A stretch of 64,000 nt of DNA from Purpureocillium takamizusanense (Eukaryota; Ascomycota; Sordariomycetes; Hypocreales; Ophiocordycipitaceae). Both the position numbers and the translations under genes were made by a program. The DNA lies in NCBI RefSeq assembly GCF_022605165.1, contig NC_063073.1, forward strand, positions 1,178,001 to 1,242,000, given 5' to 3'. The notes beneath the pieces were generated by a model, which worked only from the letters and a program-made list of their open reading frames with translations, was not told the DNA's origin and did no database searches. Shown here piece by piece: positions 13,586 to 26,313 of this stretch (position 1 is its first letter; each line of letters starts with the position of its first letter).

Positions 13586-16500
13586 GGGGGTCTCGAACTT
13601 GAACTGTACGGCCTGCCCGGCCTTCCATTGTTTATTCTACCCCGCCATCCTACCAACCTGCGTTTTGTGTGCAACAAGAGGAAGCGAGGGTTGTGAATTA
13701 GTAGTAGTACGGAATCACGCGTGAGCGCGGGCTAGGCAGGGAGTGATGGTCATCCATAAACGTTAAAATGGGATCGACCAGCCGGCAGCTCCTTGAAACC
13801 AGGCGATACTATGCGCTGTGATTGCAGTGATTTCGCTACTCTGATACCTGTTTCGCTCATCGGAGCGCGTCTGGCCAGATTTCAGGCCGTGGGCAACGGC
13901 CGCTCAGGAGCGTGGCCCGTTGATCGTGCTGATCTTGTCAGGACGCTGGCAAGAGTGGAACCGAGGGCACGTGCAGACTCCATTTGCCCACGTCCCGCAG
14001 GCGGCTTGTCCGTGCTGGCACTGCGAGGGGGCGCTCAGGGGCCTTGCCTGCGTCGGGCCGCAGCTTCTCGCCTTGATTCTTATGGAGTGTTCGAAACTTT
14101 CGGTGTCCATACGACGTGGAATTGTGGGCAATGCGATCCACGGCCTGTATCAAATTATGTATTCCATAATCGGACTGAGTACTGTACCTACGGTGTAGTC
14201 TCCTACTAACGCGTCGTACCGACTACTAACTGGTAACCCTACATGTAATCGGCGCAGCATGATGTCGTGGGACCGCTCGACAAACATGCCCTCATCACAT
14301 GAAACGGTGTGTGGTTGAGAGGTTGACTCGCGCTGCCATGACGTCCATTGCCCCTCGCCCGCGGCTCGCAAGACGTTGAGCGCATCTCGTGGGCAATGCC
14401 ACGACTCGTACAAAGTACTTCGTAACTGTCTCGTACTCGCTGCACTGCTCCGCATACGGGAGCTACAGCCACCGTAGTGCACGGCCGCGGCCGCAGCAGC
14501 CCAACCATGACGATGCAGTACTTCGTACATTGTACCGTGCCGCGCGCATGGACGGTGGTGGGCCCGGCTCGTTGGGCACTGCAAAGGATACGAGCACTCG
14601 CACGTCAACTCACTCACCTCGGCTACGAAAGTGGCGACGCTGGCGGCTGTTGACAAGTTGCCTGGCTCTGATTTCCCTTGGGATGCTTGGGAATGCGCGC
14701 AAAATTGAGATGGTCCACGCCAGACAAGCTTTATCGAGATGAGCCACGGCCGCGAGCCATTGGTCAATGGCGGCGGAACCACAGGCGGGCAAGGATCTTT
14801 CCCTTTCCTTAAGGGGTGTGACCATAACAACGACACAAAAAAAGATGTCTCTCCAGCAATCGATGGCGAAGCAGCCTCTTGTTGGTGCCAGGCCGGATCG
14901 CAGCTGGTGATGCCGGCGGCTGGTTTTCAACGACGCTGGTTGCAAGGAAGTACCGACGGTTCAGCGAAAACTCGGGCGGACGGATCTTCGTGAACTCGCG
15001 TGCAATAACAAGGTCGTCGCTCTTCGCTGGGCCGGGCCGGGCTGGGCTATGTTGGAGCCCAGCGGATTTGGGTTTCGACGGCTTGTGTTGACTCTTCGAT
15101 GGTGTCCTCGGTGGCGCCCCGATGGTGGCGCACCAGGGCCACTGGTGTTGTGAATGGGGCCCATCTTGCCTGCAGTGCGTGAGGCTTGTGCCGTGCGGCG
15201 CGCAGCCTCGCGCCAGTTCCTGTTTGCACTTTTGGCCAGCTGTTGTTAGCAGTTCAATGTCACAGTGGCGAGGGCAGTTCGGGGCCGATTAGCCGGTGCA
15301 AACGCCCCAGTGCGCGGCCTCGTAACGGCGCTAATAAGCGCAAGCAGGAGAACATCTTGGCCTGCTCGACTGCTGTACGCAAGTAGGTACTAAAGTACCA
15401 AAGGTAAGGTACTAAGGTAATCACTCGCATGCCGCCAAACACGGCGCCAGCGAGCACTCGCGGACTTGCCGCGGACGACAGAGCATCAACTTGGTGGATG
15501 ACACTTGCGTGACTGCACTGCCACCCAGCTTTCTCGATGCCCACGGCCATCGCCACTGCGTCACCGGCCCAGCCGCCGTTCAGCGGCCACCATTCCCACG
15601 GTGGGTAGGTGATGAAACAGGCCTGACCCTTGGCCACGCCACCCCCCTGGTGCACCGCAGATTACCAGACGGCGGCCGCTTGCCCCCTAGCCGGATGATC
15701 TGGGGCGGCGGGGATTGCAGAGGCATGTCAACAGCAACTTGGTGGTACCTACTGCCCACGCACTCCGTTCTATATAGTACCGGCAACATTGATGCGCACC
15801 ATGCGGTCGCTGCATTTCTGCCATGTGGGAAATATCCCTATCAGAGGAAGTAAGTGCAGGGAGCAGCCTGGCCTCCAAACGTTGTCGAGTGCAAGACGTG
15901 TGTCCTTGGGACGCGCAAGCCTCGACACGATCCCCCCTTGTGGATACGCGGTGCTAGTAGGAGCAAGACTGTCCCATATCTCACTCCCACACGACACATC
16001 TTTTTTTCCCATCCAAAGGATGGCAGGCTGTTGTTGTTGATTCCTCTGCTGCCTCTGTATCGCCAGGGTATAGCCCTTCGGTCACCGGACGAGGCTTTAC
16101 GGTCGCCCTGTCCTCCCCACTCATTGGACTCGGGGTGCGATGCTGCCGGGACCCGTGAGGCGTGGGGATGACGCACGAAGAAAGTTGGTGAAGCACTTTC
16201 ATGCAGCGCCAAGGGCAGCATTTGCGTGCAGCACGGCAACGGTTCAAAATAACACTAACGTCACCGTCAATCGTCCTCCATCCCGTCCCTGCACCACACA
16301 CACAACTGCTTCTGGCAAGGCTGTCGTGCACCTTGGTCAAGGCAAGGCAAGGATTCTCGTACAGTGCGTAATCTCACAAGCGTGCTGCAGCGGGCGAGAT
16401 GTGCCTGGGGGAAGCACCCAAAGTGGCGTGTGTGTGTCGAAGCCGCGGCGTTCGTGCATCCACCAAAGTGGGCAAGCCACTAAACAGAGGCCAAGGCACC

Positions 16501-16852
16501 GGACAGGTCGTGCGGAAAACCCACCCCCCTTTTCGCCCGCCCCCATTATCCTTGCGAATCCAGCAAAAGCCATGGCCATGGCCCGTCCTGTACCATACCA
16601 GGATAGGGGGGACTGATGGGTCCGGCCCTGGCATGGTGTCGGTCGGCCCAGCACCAGGAGGACCAGAATGGATGGGCATGGGGCCCAGCAGGTACCTCTA
16701 AGGCTTCCACCCACCCCACGACGGCCCATTTCATCCGCCGTGCGTGCTGCTGCTGCGGCCCAGTCCATGAGTGAATGAGGTGTGTGTTGCATTGCAAGGA
16801 GAAAAGGAACTGCCCCGTTGTCTCCGTTCTGTACCTTGGCCCGTCGACCGAA
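13586..16852. other. long intergenic region, no gene recognised
   Basis: About 3.3 kb without a supportable gene. The longest frames (417 bp at 13793, 687 bp on the minus strand at 14150) have shadow-like composition and no domain. It contains TACTTCGTA-type motifs at 14409-14424 and 14519-14527, and a GGTACTAAAGTACC-rich stretch near 15384-15420. Confidence 0.5.
14409..14424. repeat. near-palindrome TACAAAGTACTTCGTA
   Basis: A 16-bp near-palindrome with one mismatched pair. It differs by one base (C to A, equivalent to G to T on the other arm) from the perfect palindrome at 62360-62375. Confidence 0.85.
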
Positions 16853-17955
16853 CTTCCCTTCCTCCCTCTTCTTTCTTTCCCCCAGTCGTTTTCGCCGCCG
16901 ACCGCCGCCGCCGCCGTGTTTTATCGTCAGTCGTCGTCGCCGCGCCCTCGCTTCACGCGTATTTTCTTCGATTCTCGACGCTCGTTAGTCCAGCAAGAAG
17001 AACCGAACCGCTTCTCCTTCTCAGCCGTCTCCTTCTCCGAGTCCACTCGCTCCTGGTCGGCATTGACGAGCCGCGCCCGATCGTTAATTGTAAAGTAGGA
17101 TCCGCTGCGACCAAGGTGAGTGAAAGAGTTAGTCGCGACGACGTCTCGAGCGCGTCCCGTTCCGTCCTTCCATTGCCTTCGCATTGTTCGTCGCCTGGGC
17201 AGTCTGGTTGGCCCAGTGGCCGTGCGAGGCAGGAACTGCCCGGCTCTGTCTGCCCTTCCCGCCCACGGTCCCCCATCCGCATCCGCGCCGAGCACAGAGT
17301 GCCTTTTCTTGTGGCTACCCGTAACTCTTGGTACCTTCGTCCCGGTCTTCCAGGCAAAGCTGCCCGAGGTGGATGGATGGATGCATGTCCGGCTGTTGCT
17401 GGCACGGATCACGCATCAATCCGCCAAACCAGCCACCGCCACCTGCCAACGAACACCTGCCCGCTCTTGGCCCGCGCTTTCTTCCCGTCTTCTCCACGCC
17501 CTCGCTCTCCCTTGGATATTGTCAGGACAATTTTTTGCTTGGATTCCTCTCCCAGCCTTGTCACTCTCTTGACCGTCACTGCCTCTCTGTGTTCCTTCCC
17601 CGTCACACTTGCCCGACGCTCCTGCAACCAGGGTCGCGACCTGCGCGCGTCAGACGAATAGGGGCGTTTGCACCACCCAAAACCTCGTTCGGCTGCCCGC
17701 GACTCTGGACAAAACATCTTGTTCCACAACATCTTTTGAGGCCCGACGACGTCTTTTGGACTGCACTCCATAGAATTTTACCCGCACGAGCATCACAGTC
17801 AGGGCCCCCGTCGTTCGATTCCGCATCTACCCTTTCCTACACTGCCTCCGTCCTCAGCACTTTGATTGTTCGCTCCGCTTTCGTGGCGACCATTGAGGTG
17901 TGCCTGCCATCAGCCTTTGACATGCTCTGACTCTTTTGTCTTCCAACAGATCACC
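16853..17955 (+). promoter_or_regulatory. pyrimidine-rich 5' leader of ecm33, with probable 834-nt leader intron (17116-17949)
   Basis: The kilobase before the ecm33 ATG is strongly C/T-rich. A textbook donor AAG|GTGAGT at 17115/17116 and an acceptor TTCCAACAG at 17949, with a CTGAC branch site at 17927-17931 (18 nt upstream of the acceptor), suggest one long intron ending six bases before the ATG. ECM33 of budding yeast also carries an intron at its 5' end. The transcription start cannot be placed from sequence alone. A frame open over 16771-17661 is attributed to this leader, not to a protein. Confidence 0.6.
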
Positions 17956-19263
17956 ATGCGTTCTGTCGCGATCCTCTCGGCCGTTATGGCCGTCGGCACT
18001 GCCGTGGTCTCCGGTAAGTCTCGACGCATCCATGCGCGTCGTTAACGCGAGGTTGCAGAGTCAAGCCACTAACCGCCTGTTCCTCGCAGGTGCCACGACT
18101 TGTACCAAGGATATTATCGTGTCCGAGCCTACCCCAGTCATTGACTGCGACGTCGTCGACGCCGATATTAACGTTGACGAGAAGCTCGCTGGTAGTCTGA
18201 GCATCGAGGGCCCGAAGCAGATCAAGGGTAACTTCAATGTTACTGGTGCCACCAAGCTCATCGGCATTTCCAGCAGCTCCATCAGCTCGATTAGCGGAAT
18301 TATGAACCTCGAGGGCCTCACGCTACTGAGCTCTTTGAACATGCAGTCGCTCAAGAATGTCAACGACCTTCGCCTCATCGGCCTCCCGCAGCTCAACGGC
18401 CTCACCTTCGGCACTTCTGGTGTCACCAAGGCGGCCAACATCAAGGTCACCGACACCTTCATTAGCGACCTTAGCGGCCTCAACATCGCCACCGCTGATG
18501 TCATCGACATCTCCAACAATGGCAAGCTCACCACGTTCAACTCTGACCTGGTCAACGTCACCAAGTCGCTCAAGCTCGTCGATAACGGCAACACTATGCG
18601 GGTTAACATGTCCCGCCTGATGAAAGCCTGCGAGATCGAGTTCCGCCAGGTCAAGAGCTTCGATGCCCCCTCGCTTCAAGAGGTCTGCTCTATCAAGTTC
18701 AATGACAGCCCTGAGCTTCTGACGGTTTCCGCCAACAACCTCACCGACATTTCCGCCAGTCTCACCTTCATCAACAACAAGAAGCTGGCCAATGTTTCCT
18801 TCGAGGCCCTCGGGACCATCAAGGGCGACATGACCATTGTCAACAACACGGCCCTCAAGGCGATTGATGGCTTCCCCAACCTGACGAATGTTGGCAACAT
18901 CCTGGTTGGCGGCAACTTCGAGGCGTACGTTGACCAAAGGCTTCCAAGCTTGCAGTGATTGATACTGATTCGTGACACAGGGTCAAGCTTCCCAAGCTCA
19001 AGGACGTCAAGGGCAGTGTTACTGTCACGTCGACGACCGACATCTCGTCTTTCTGCAAGTTCTTTGACGACGCAAAGGCAAGCAGCAACATTCGTGGCAA
19101 GGAATCCTGCAAGAGCAACAACAAGAACGCCAACTCTGGTGATAGCACTGGTGGAGACTCCGCGGGTGGCAACAAGACCAAGGAGGATGCTGCTGGTGTC
19201 ATCAGCGTCAACACAGCAATGCTTGGCCTGGTTGGCTTTGCCGGCATCGCACAATTGCTGTAA
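17956..19263 (+). CDS. ecm33: GPI-anchored cell-wall organisation protein Ecm33
   Basis: Three exons: 17956-18013, 18090-18924 and 18981-19263, giving 391 aa. Residues 1-19 form a signal peptide whose last codon is split by intron 1. The mature start (ATTCTKD) and the run of parallel, leucine/valine-rich beta-helix repeats (the fungal receptor-L-like fold with solvent Asn ladders, e.g. LTFINNKKL, MTIVNNTAL) are typical of Ecm33/Sps2-family proteins. A Ser/Gly/Asn-rich spacer precedes a C-terminal hydrophobic tail (TAMLGLVGFAGIAQLL), consistent with GPI attachment. Multiple NxS/T sites are present. In yeasts and Aspergillus, Ecm33 is needed for wall integrity and normal mannoprotein layering; its biochemical activity is not established. 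ATG context CACCATGC is good. Confidence 0.95.
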
Positions 19264-19967
19264 GGGCCTTGTAGAGAGACGCAAAAGCATATGTCGGAAT
19301 CGGCGTCGTTCTTTGTTCTCTACGTATGTTTCCGCTTTTTTCGCAGCAAGGGGTGGCGTGCTGTGCCTCTAGTGTCGCAGCAGGCTGGGGCTCTCGCGGC
19401 CGCAAGGGCACGTGCACGCGGGTATAAATGCTAGGACTTAATAATGGACTCTGTACTTGATACTGTGCCGTGGCCCGAGCGAGCCCTTGCCGCCTCTGTA
19501 CCACTATGGCGGCTGTTTTGTGATGGCGAACGGATTTGGTGTGTTTCTCATGCAAACGTTGCCCTTGCTCGACTGAGTGCACCCGTCGACTCCAAGTCAC
19601 GCGTTACTACGTATGATGTCCTTTGTTTGCAAATGGCATTGTTTTTGTTGATTATTCGTTGGGGGCAACATCCGAGGGTGGGCACAAACATTCCAGGTGC
19701 CTCTTGCAAGTTGGGCACGCGACCCGCAGTACCATGTGTACTCGGGATTTCGCCATCTCGGCTGCGCGGCAGGCAAGGCTTGATTTCTAGATAAGAAAGT
19801 TCTAACGTTAGTACATGAAGAGATGAACCATCTCACATATGGGTATCATTGCACACTCGTCATGGGTGTCATCCGCACCCCTCATCTCCTCAGAAATAGT
19901 CTAGCTTCCGAAGATGAGGCTCGGTCATCCACTCTCTGCCAGCCGTGGACTTGCTAACAGAAGCCGA
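19264..19967. other. convergent 3' intergenic spacer between ecm33 and the SPF45 gene
   Basis: About 700 bp holding the 3' flanks of both converging genes. No gene, repeat or RNA recognised. Confidence 0.5.
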
Positions 19968-21633
19968 CTACTTGGCGGTGTAAACGCCGCGCTCGAACTT
20001 TTCGACGTCATAGAAATTTGGCACAATGGTGTTGCCGTTGAAGATGCGTCCGTCAAGCTCGTTAACAGCCTGCAAGAGCGACGCGGTTAGATTGGTGAGA
20101 CGACGAGATTGCCCCAGATCGGGGGGGGGGGCACTTACACGCAGAGCGGACACCTGATCGGTGAACTTGATAAACACCTGCCGAGCGTCTTGGTCAATGT
20201 AGAGGCGCTCCACGCGGCCGTACTATGAATCCGTGAGCATTGTTGTACATGGTCTCAGGTTCCGGGGGAGTGTGCTCACCTTTTCTCCGCACTCCTCACC
20301 AATCTCCTGGCCAAGACCGTTGGAAATCTCAGACTCGAGATCAGGCATATTCTCCAGCATGTTACGGAGAACAATAACTTCAGACATTCTGCCAAACTTG
20401 CCTTCTTCATCTTTCCGCTTACCGCCCAGGATCTTGCCCTTTCCACCGGGCTCAGCCCAGCCGCCTCCATCGGCATCCGCCTTCTTACGGCGCTTCTCGA
20501 CCTGCACACGCAGAGGATTGGTGATTCCTGATTCGCTGGCGCCGAGACCGGCGCCCTCCGTCCACCCATACTTGCTCATGAGGCGCTGCGCGAAGCCTGC
20601 TTGGCCTGGTCGCGTGGACTTGGGCTGTTGCTCGGCGTTGCCCTCATCTAGGCCGAACATAGAAGAAGAGGAAGCGCCCAGACCGCGATCATCTGTGGCA
20701 GGAGGTTGCTGTATATCGTATCGTATAGGAGCCCGAGAAATAACTGCACCATCGGTTGGCGGGGGAGGCGGGGTTTCTTGAACGAACTGGGGAGGTGGAG
20801 GAGGCGGTGCCAGAGCAGCGGGAGGCGCAGGAGAAAGCGAGCGTGAAGGCTGATATTGCGATGAGGCCATGACAGCTCTGCGGGAGAATACGTCTTCACC
20901 AGTCTGGTCGCTTGGTGGAGGCTTCGGCGGGGAACCCGCTAGGAGCGGGAACGAGTCCGAAGGTGGAGGGGCAAACTGGCCTGTTGATAGCCTATCAGTC
21001 ATGGTCAGGGTGAAGCGCAAAACTGCAGGGCCACTTACTTGGCATGCCTGTGCTGTGGTCCTCATCGCTGGTCGACTCGCTCCATCGGCGTCTTCCTCCG
21101 CGTTGGAGAACAAACTCTCTCCAGTCAAGAGCCTCGCCCACCTTCTCATCGCCTTTAATATACTCGTCGATGCTGGTAGGCTTGCTAACGTCATAGAAGC
21201 CCTCCCAGTTGGTTTCCTGTCGAGCGTCCTGCTGCTGTTTCTTTTTCTTGTTCTTCCGACCGCCTCGCTGCCGTTTCTCACCTGTACCGTACATCCATTC
21301 GTCTTCTTCAGTTGGCGCCCAGTCCGCCAGAGTTGTCTTTGATGCGACAGGCGGCGCAGTGCTAGAAGCTGCACCGGTTGGGATGACCTTAGGCGGAAAG
21401 CCGCCCTTGAAACCCTTCGCTTGCTTCGGCTGCGGGCGTCGAATCTGAGGCTGGAACAGTAGGGCTGGGTTGGCGGGCTTTTTGGCCTCTGCCGACGCGG
21501 GTTGGTCTTGTCTGTAGACAACAGGTGCAGCGGATATCGTTGCCGCAGGGTTGGGGTCGTTCGGGTCTTCGATGTTATCGTAGAGCGAAAGAACTCCCCG
21601 GGAAGCGGGAGCGGGTGGTGGGGGGTCGGCCAT
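19968..21633 (-). CDS. splicing factor SPF45/RBM17 (G-patch plus UHM-type RRM)
   Basis: Four exons: 21633-21039, 20980-20280, 20222-20139 and 20069-19968, with introns of 58, 57 and 69 nt, giving 493 aa. Order: the conserved N-terminal SLYDNIEDPNDPN segment, a tryptophan-acidic motif (LADWAPTEEDEW), a Lys/Arg/Gln-rich run, a long Pro-rich linker, a G-patch (about 327-370: GFAQRLMSKYGWTEGAGLG), then a C-terminal RRM (about 398-490). The RRM has GRIFNG at the place of the Arg-X-Phe motif that lets UHM domains bind ULM peptides of SF1/U2AF-type proteins. The family works in 3' splice-site choice within the spliceosome and, in plants, DNA-damage tolerance (DRT111). Intron 3 contains an 11-G run. 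The gene is divergent from dbp5, 664 bp apart. Confidence 0.93.
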
Positions 21634-22297
21634 ACTGGTTGGAGTTGATCAATCCAGAGCGGCTATGATGTCAGTACGGCCCATCCAGCCCAGAGTGGAA
21701 CGCTGATTGTAAATGAATCTGTGAAAGGAAGGCCTTGGGCTGCTTTGCGGTTGTTGGCCTGACTGCCTGACGCGTCTCGAAGGTGCCGCGTGGAAAGGCG
21801 CCGATAGGTTGCAGTGGTCTGGCCAACCTCAATTACGACCTGGGCGGGCAGCTTGCAGTGGTGGAGCTCCAGACGGGAGCCGTTTGCCGGGTGCAGGCAG
21901 CTGCGCCGGGTAAACGGCGGACCAGGCAAAAACCCCTGACGGCTGCGGGGCCTGCTGCTCCGAGTCCTCCAAGCTGTTAGGTACCGCACCAGTGCCCCTC
22001 CAACGACCCCACCAAAATTTCGACCGTCATCCTCCTGCCCCTGCTCCCGGCGAGCTTCAACGTCACCTCGACAAGTGAGAACGCCGCCTTTGAAGCAAAC
22101 CTCGCAACCACCTCGCGCGCCTCTCACTCGCACCAACCTTCTCCGCGAGTTCAAATTGCGCGTTCCTTTCCAAAATCGTGGCTTTTCCCGAGCCAACCAG
22201 TCTCTCCACTCGTCGGCTGGTCGATTCCGAGAACACTTTCCTCCCAGCTCGCGGACATTCCACACCATCACGCCTTCCGCTGCCCTTCCCAGCGAAC
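21634..22297. promoter_or_regulatory. shared divergent promoter of the SPF45 gene and dbp5
   Basis: 664 bp between the two start codons, transcribed outward in both directions. The half next to dbp5 is C/T-rich on the + strand, typical of ascomycete leaders. Two mRNA-metabolism genes, splicing and export, share this region. No specific operator recognised. Confidence 0.6.
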
Positions 22298-23982
22298 ATG
22301 TCAGACCTCGCGAGCCGAATCACGGACCCGAAGGAGACCGCGAGCGAAGCGGTCTTAGCTCCGACAGCCGCTGAGGCTCCTGCTGGTGACGACCCCATCG
22401 TTGCCGATGCCCAGGCTGATGGTACGGTCGAAGCCCTCGGGGGCTCGGGACTGCACGAGCCAGAGTTCGATGTTGAAGTATCGCTCAGCGAACTCCAGGA
22501 CAATGAAGCCACGCCTTTTCACTCTGCTACTACGTGGCAGGACCTAGGCCTGTGAGTTGCACCGAACCTCTTTTTGACAATGGTATGAGTTTGGCGTAGT
22601 TGCTGACAGCCATGAAGCTCGGAGACCATTCTTAAGGGCCTCTTGGCTCTCAAATTCCTGAAACCTTCCAAGGTTCAGGGCAAGTCTTTGCCCTTGATGC
22701 TTAGCGACCCCCCGAGAAACATGCTGGCCCAGTCCCAGTCCGGAACCGGGAAGACGGCTGCGTTCGTCACTGCGATATTGTCGCGGGTCGACTTCAGCCA
22801 GCCTGAACAGCCTCAAGCGCTGGTTCTGGCCCCGAGCCGAGAGCTTGCTCGCCAGATTGAGGGTGTCGTCACTGCTATTGGCCGTTTCGTCGAGAACCTC
22901 AAGATCGCTCCCGCGATTCCTGGTGCCCTACCTCGTGGTGAACCTGTACGTGCTAGCGTGGTTATCGGCACGCCTGGCACTGTCATGGACATTATTCGTC
23001 GCAGGCAGCTTGATGTGTCGAAGTTGCGAGTCCTTGTCTTGGACGAGGCGGACAACATGCTTGACCAGCAAGGTCTGGGTGATCAGTGCATGAGAGTAAA
23101 GGGGTAAGCCAAGCACAGTTTCTGCTATTCATGTCTGATGCTAATCCGTGGCCCGCAGCATGCTTCCAAGAGATATTCAGATCCTGCTCTTCTCCGCTAC
23201 ATTCCCCGACAAAGTCAACAACTACGCGTCCAAGTTTGCACCAAACGCGCATACCCTGAAGCTGCAGAGAAGCGAGCTTACGGTCAAGGGTATCTCGCAA
23301 ATGTTCATTGACTGCCCTGATGACCACACGCGCTATGAAGTGCTTTGCAAGCTCTATGGACTGATGACCATTGGACAGTCGGTCATCTTTGTCAAGGTAA
23401 GTTTCAGACCAATGCGATGGCTGCCATGGCTAACAGGGTTCGGTTACACAGACACGTGAAAGCGCCAACGAAATTCAACGCCGCATGGTCGCTGATGGCC
23501 ACAAGGTCTCGGCACTTCATGCTGCTTTTGATGGCAACGAGCGAGACGATTTGCTTGCCAAGTTCCGCAACGGCGAAAACAAAGTTCTGATCACGACCAA
23601 TGTTCTGGCCCGCGGCATTGACGTGTCCAGTGTATCTATGGTCATCAATTACGATATTCCGATGAAGGGACGTGGTGATAGCGAGCCTGATGCCGAGACG
23701 TATCTCCACCGCATCGGCCGAACAGGTCGATTTGGCCGTGTCGGTGTGAGCATCAGCTTTGTCTACGACAAGAAGAGCTTTGATGCTCTCAGCAAGATTG
23801 CCAGCGCGTTCGGCATCGACCTCGTTCGCCTTGATACGGATGACTGGGACGAGGCTGAGGAGAAGGTGAAGGAGGTGATCAAGACGAACCGCGCACAGGC
23901 CAGCTACGCGCCCAGCGCGACGGACAAGGCCAAGGCGGTGGAGGCACAGGCAGCCGTGCAAGCGCAAGCTCCGGCACCCTAG
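22298..23982 (+). CDS. dbp5: DEAD-box ATP-dependent RNA helicase Dbp5 (mRNA export)
   Basis: Four exons: 22298-22551, 22618-23103, 23159-23396 and 23452-23982, with introns of 66, 55 and 55 nt, giving 502 aa. All helicase motifs are seen: the Q-motif region ([16 protein letters not shown]), Walker [11 protein letters not shown] (about 122-131), APSREL, GTPGT, DEAD (227-230), SAT (259-261), [10 protein letters not shown] and [11 protein letters not shown]. The acidic N-terminal tail, the QGLGDQ segment after DEAD and the [14 protein letters not shown] stretch are Dbp5/DDX19 signatures. Dbp5 strips export factors from mRNPs at the cytoplasmic face of the nuclear pore (with Gle1 and InsP6) and also acts in translation termination. 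A C-terminal Ala/Gln-rich tail (~35 aa) extends beyond the yeast length. Confidence 0.96.
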
Positions 23983-26313
23983 GTATGGCCAGGTCCTGCG
24001 CATGTCACGGCGACGCCATTCTCGACCGTTCAGAAAGGTTCGGCGGCGGCGGATACGTTCAACTACGACTGGTAGGATGGATGTGGTCACATGTCGCCAT
24101 GCCATTACGAGTTCTGCGTACAGTAAGGACGGGGAGATCTCGGAGGCATGGCCATGGAGGAATCTGTTAATCCCAAGCCGAGGATGCAAAAGGGTTTGCG
24201 GGCTTGGGACGGGACGAAAGCTTGGAGGACATGGCGACACCGCGGACGGACTGTGGAGAGACTTGAGCTGGAAGCGAGACGCAACTACCTGCCAAGTATT
24301 AGACAGGATGAGGTCATGACAAGATACCACGAAGAAAGAAGTAATCAGTCAACAATGAGCGACTGTCGGTCCCGTGAAGGGTGTTTCTGCATGACGCTAA
24401 GTTTGCTGTTGAGCACGGACTCTCTCCGTGTTGGGAAAGGAAGGCAGTTGTTGGGGCTCGGCGAGACGCGCCTGCCTGGGGGTCTGGTGTCTTTTTACAC
24501 ATAAACACCAGACGACAGGGGCAGCGCAAACAACGTCACCGCGCCATCGGTGTGCGTCTTGATTCCTCCACATGGGCAGCTGACCGAAGTACGACTACTT
24601 ATTAGTCCCACGTACAGTATACGAAGTAGAGCACCCGGCCGTTCCCTCACCGCCGAGACACCCAGCCACCTCCACTCCTTTCTCGGACTGGAATTGGTTT
24701 TGCCTCAACGCAAATGCTGGGAAGCGGTGACGGGGTCCGCGATGCGCGTCAAGGTGGAGTACTGGACCTCAGGTCTGAATCCAGGACGCAGAGGCTAGCA
24801 GACCAGAAACCACTGGACCCCTGCCAGCAAAACAGGGCATCCCGGGCTGGACTCGGGCACTAGGGTCAAACGATGTCTTGGAGCATCTCAACGACAGCAA
24901 CGGCGACCTTGGTTGACGCCGGCACAGCAGACAAGAAAGGTGGTGATACTTTTCGTATCGTGACATGAGACGGTGACGATCACGCCGGGCCGGCCGCCAC
25001 AGTCCCTCCCGCCTGCTGTTCTCCCGAATGCGGCCTTCCCAAGGTGGTTGTCGTACGGCAGCAACTGCCTAACCTGACGACCGGCCACGGCGTCGAGTGT
25101 GCATTGGATTGCCTCGACGACTTGTGACGGGGCGAGCCACGTTGCATGTCCGGCTATGCGGTGGCCTCGAGGCCGCAGTCACAGTGAGTGGCCCGAACTC
25201 CTTCGTAGTACTACTACCTACTTGGGCGGATGAGAAGCGGCAGCTGCAATGAGGCACGTACAGTACAGTCCATTATCCATTGTGCGAAGCACTGTCACTC
25301 ACTCCCATGACTTTGCTCGCCAGTAAGTACTAACGTATGTACGTAGGTAGTTTGTACAAGACCAGCCGCCGCCGCATGAGTCGGGTCGACCTCCATCCCC
25401 GTGCATTAGTTGCCTGTATTTGATCCAGGGTCCCAGTTGAAGGCCCACCCGCCAACGCAGCAAGTAACAAGTACGGTACAGTACGGTAGCAGCACCAGCA
25501 GCGGCATCGACGCCCAACCGAGCGTCACCGCATCAACAAGCACCTTCCCGTTGGCCTGCTCCATGCGCCTCGCGGTCATTGCGTCCGATGTCGTCGTCGT
25601 CGCCGTCGCCGTCGGGCAGCCATATGGCCCCCCCCATCTTGTCACGACGCGGCATGAGACGACTCACACAATGTCTTGCGAGCCCAATCGCTACGCGACG
25701 TGTCAGTCCAGGTCCATGCTCGCGGCGCAGACCAATTGATCCCAAGCACGACATCCATTGGAGTGGTCACCAGAACAGACGATGACCTTCATGGACCGAT
25801 GGGGCCGGGGACCCTCGTGCACTTGCGGGCGGGCACCCCCATGTCTTGTCGGTTGTGTCGAGAATCACCACCACCGCCCCGGAACGCGCATCCGGCGGCC
25901 ATGGGACTCCGTGGGCCCGAGCACCAGAGTAAACAGACAAACAGATCCCGGTGATCCGGTTGCCGCCTCGTCAATGACCTGGCAGGATTCCCACCTGTTC
26001 GCAGAAACTCGAGGCGAGTGCTGTCCTGCATCGCACGCACCAAGCACACGATACCGCCATCGCCCAAACACCTCACTTTGTAGTAAACTGCTTGCTTGCT
26101 ATTCCTGGGCCTCGTCTTAGGCCGCGGCAATTTGCATTGCATAATCCTTGTGCCCCAAGCCCCCTCAAGGCCCAATATCCTGATTGGTACCCTCCTGCAT
26201 CTACCCGACAACCCAATCCCGCGAACCTGCATGGAGGACGATAGTATAACCGCTGGCCAGCCCGCCCACCCAGATGGGTCTGAGGTTCCTGCCGTGGACA
26301 CGCCAGAATCAGT
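23983..26313. other. intergenic region upstream of the giant-protein gene
   Basis: About 2.3 kb with only short overlapping frames. It contains a TACGAAGTA motif at 24620-24628 and a TAC/GTA-rich stretch near 25200-25350. A 1.2-kb minus-strand frame over 25789-27036 is an antisense shadow. Confidence 0.5.

Noticed and set aside
14150..14836. 228-codon minus-strand frame in the 13.6-16.9 kb gap
   Set aside because: No domain, no conserved motif, shadow-like composition, and overlaps other frames of similar quality on the opposite strand.
16771..17661. 296-codon + strand frame before ecm33
   Set aside because: Lies in a C/T-rich leader and is crossed by a strong intron donor. Pro/Ser/Leu/Arg composition is what pyrimidine-rich DNA gives; no domain.
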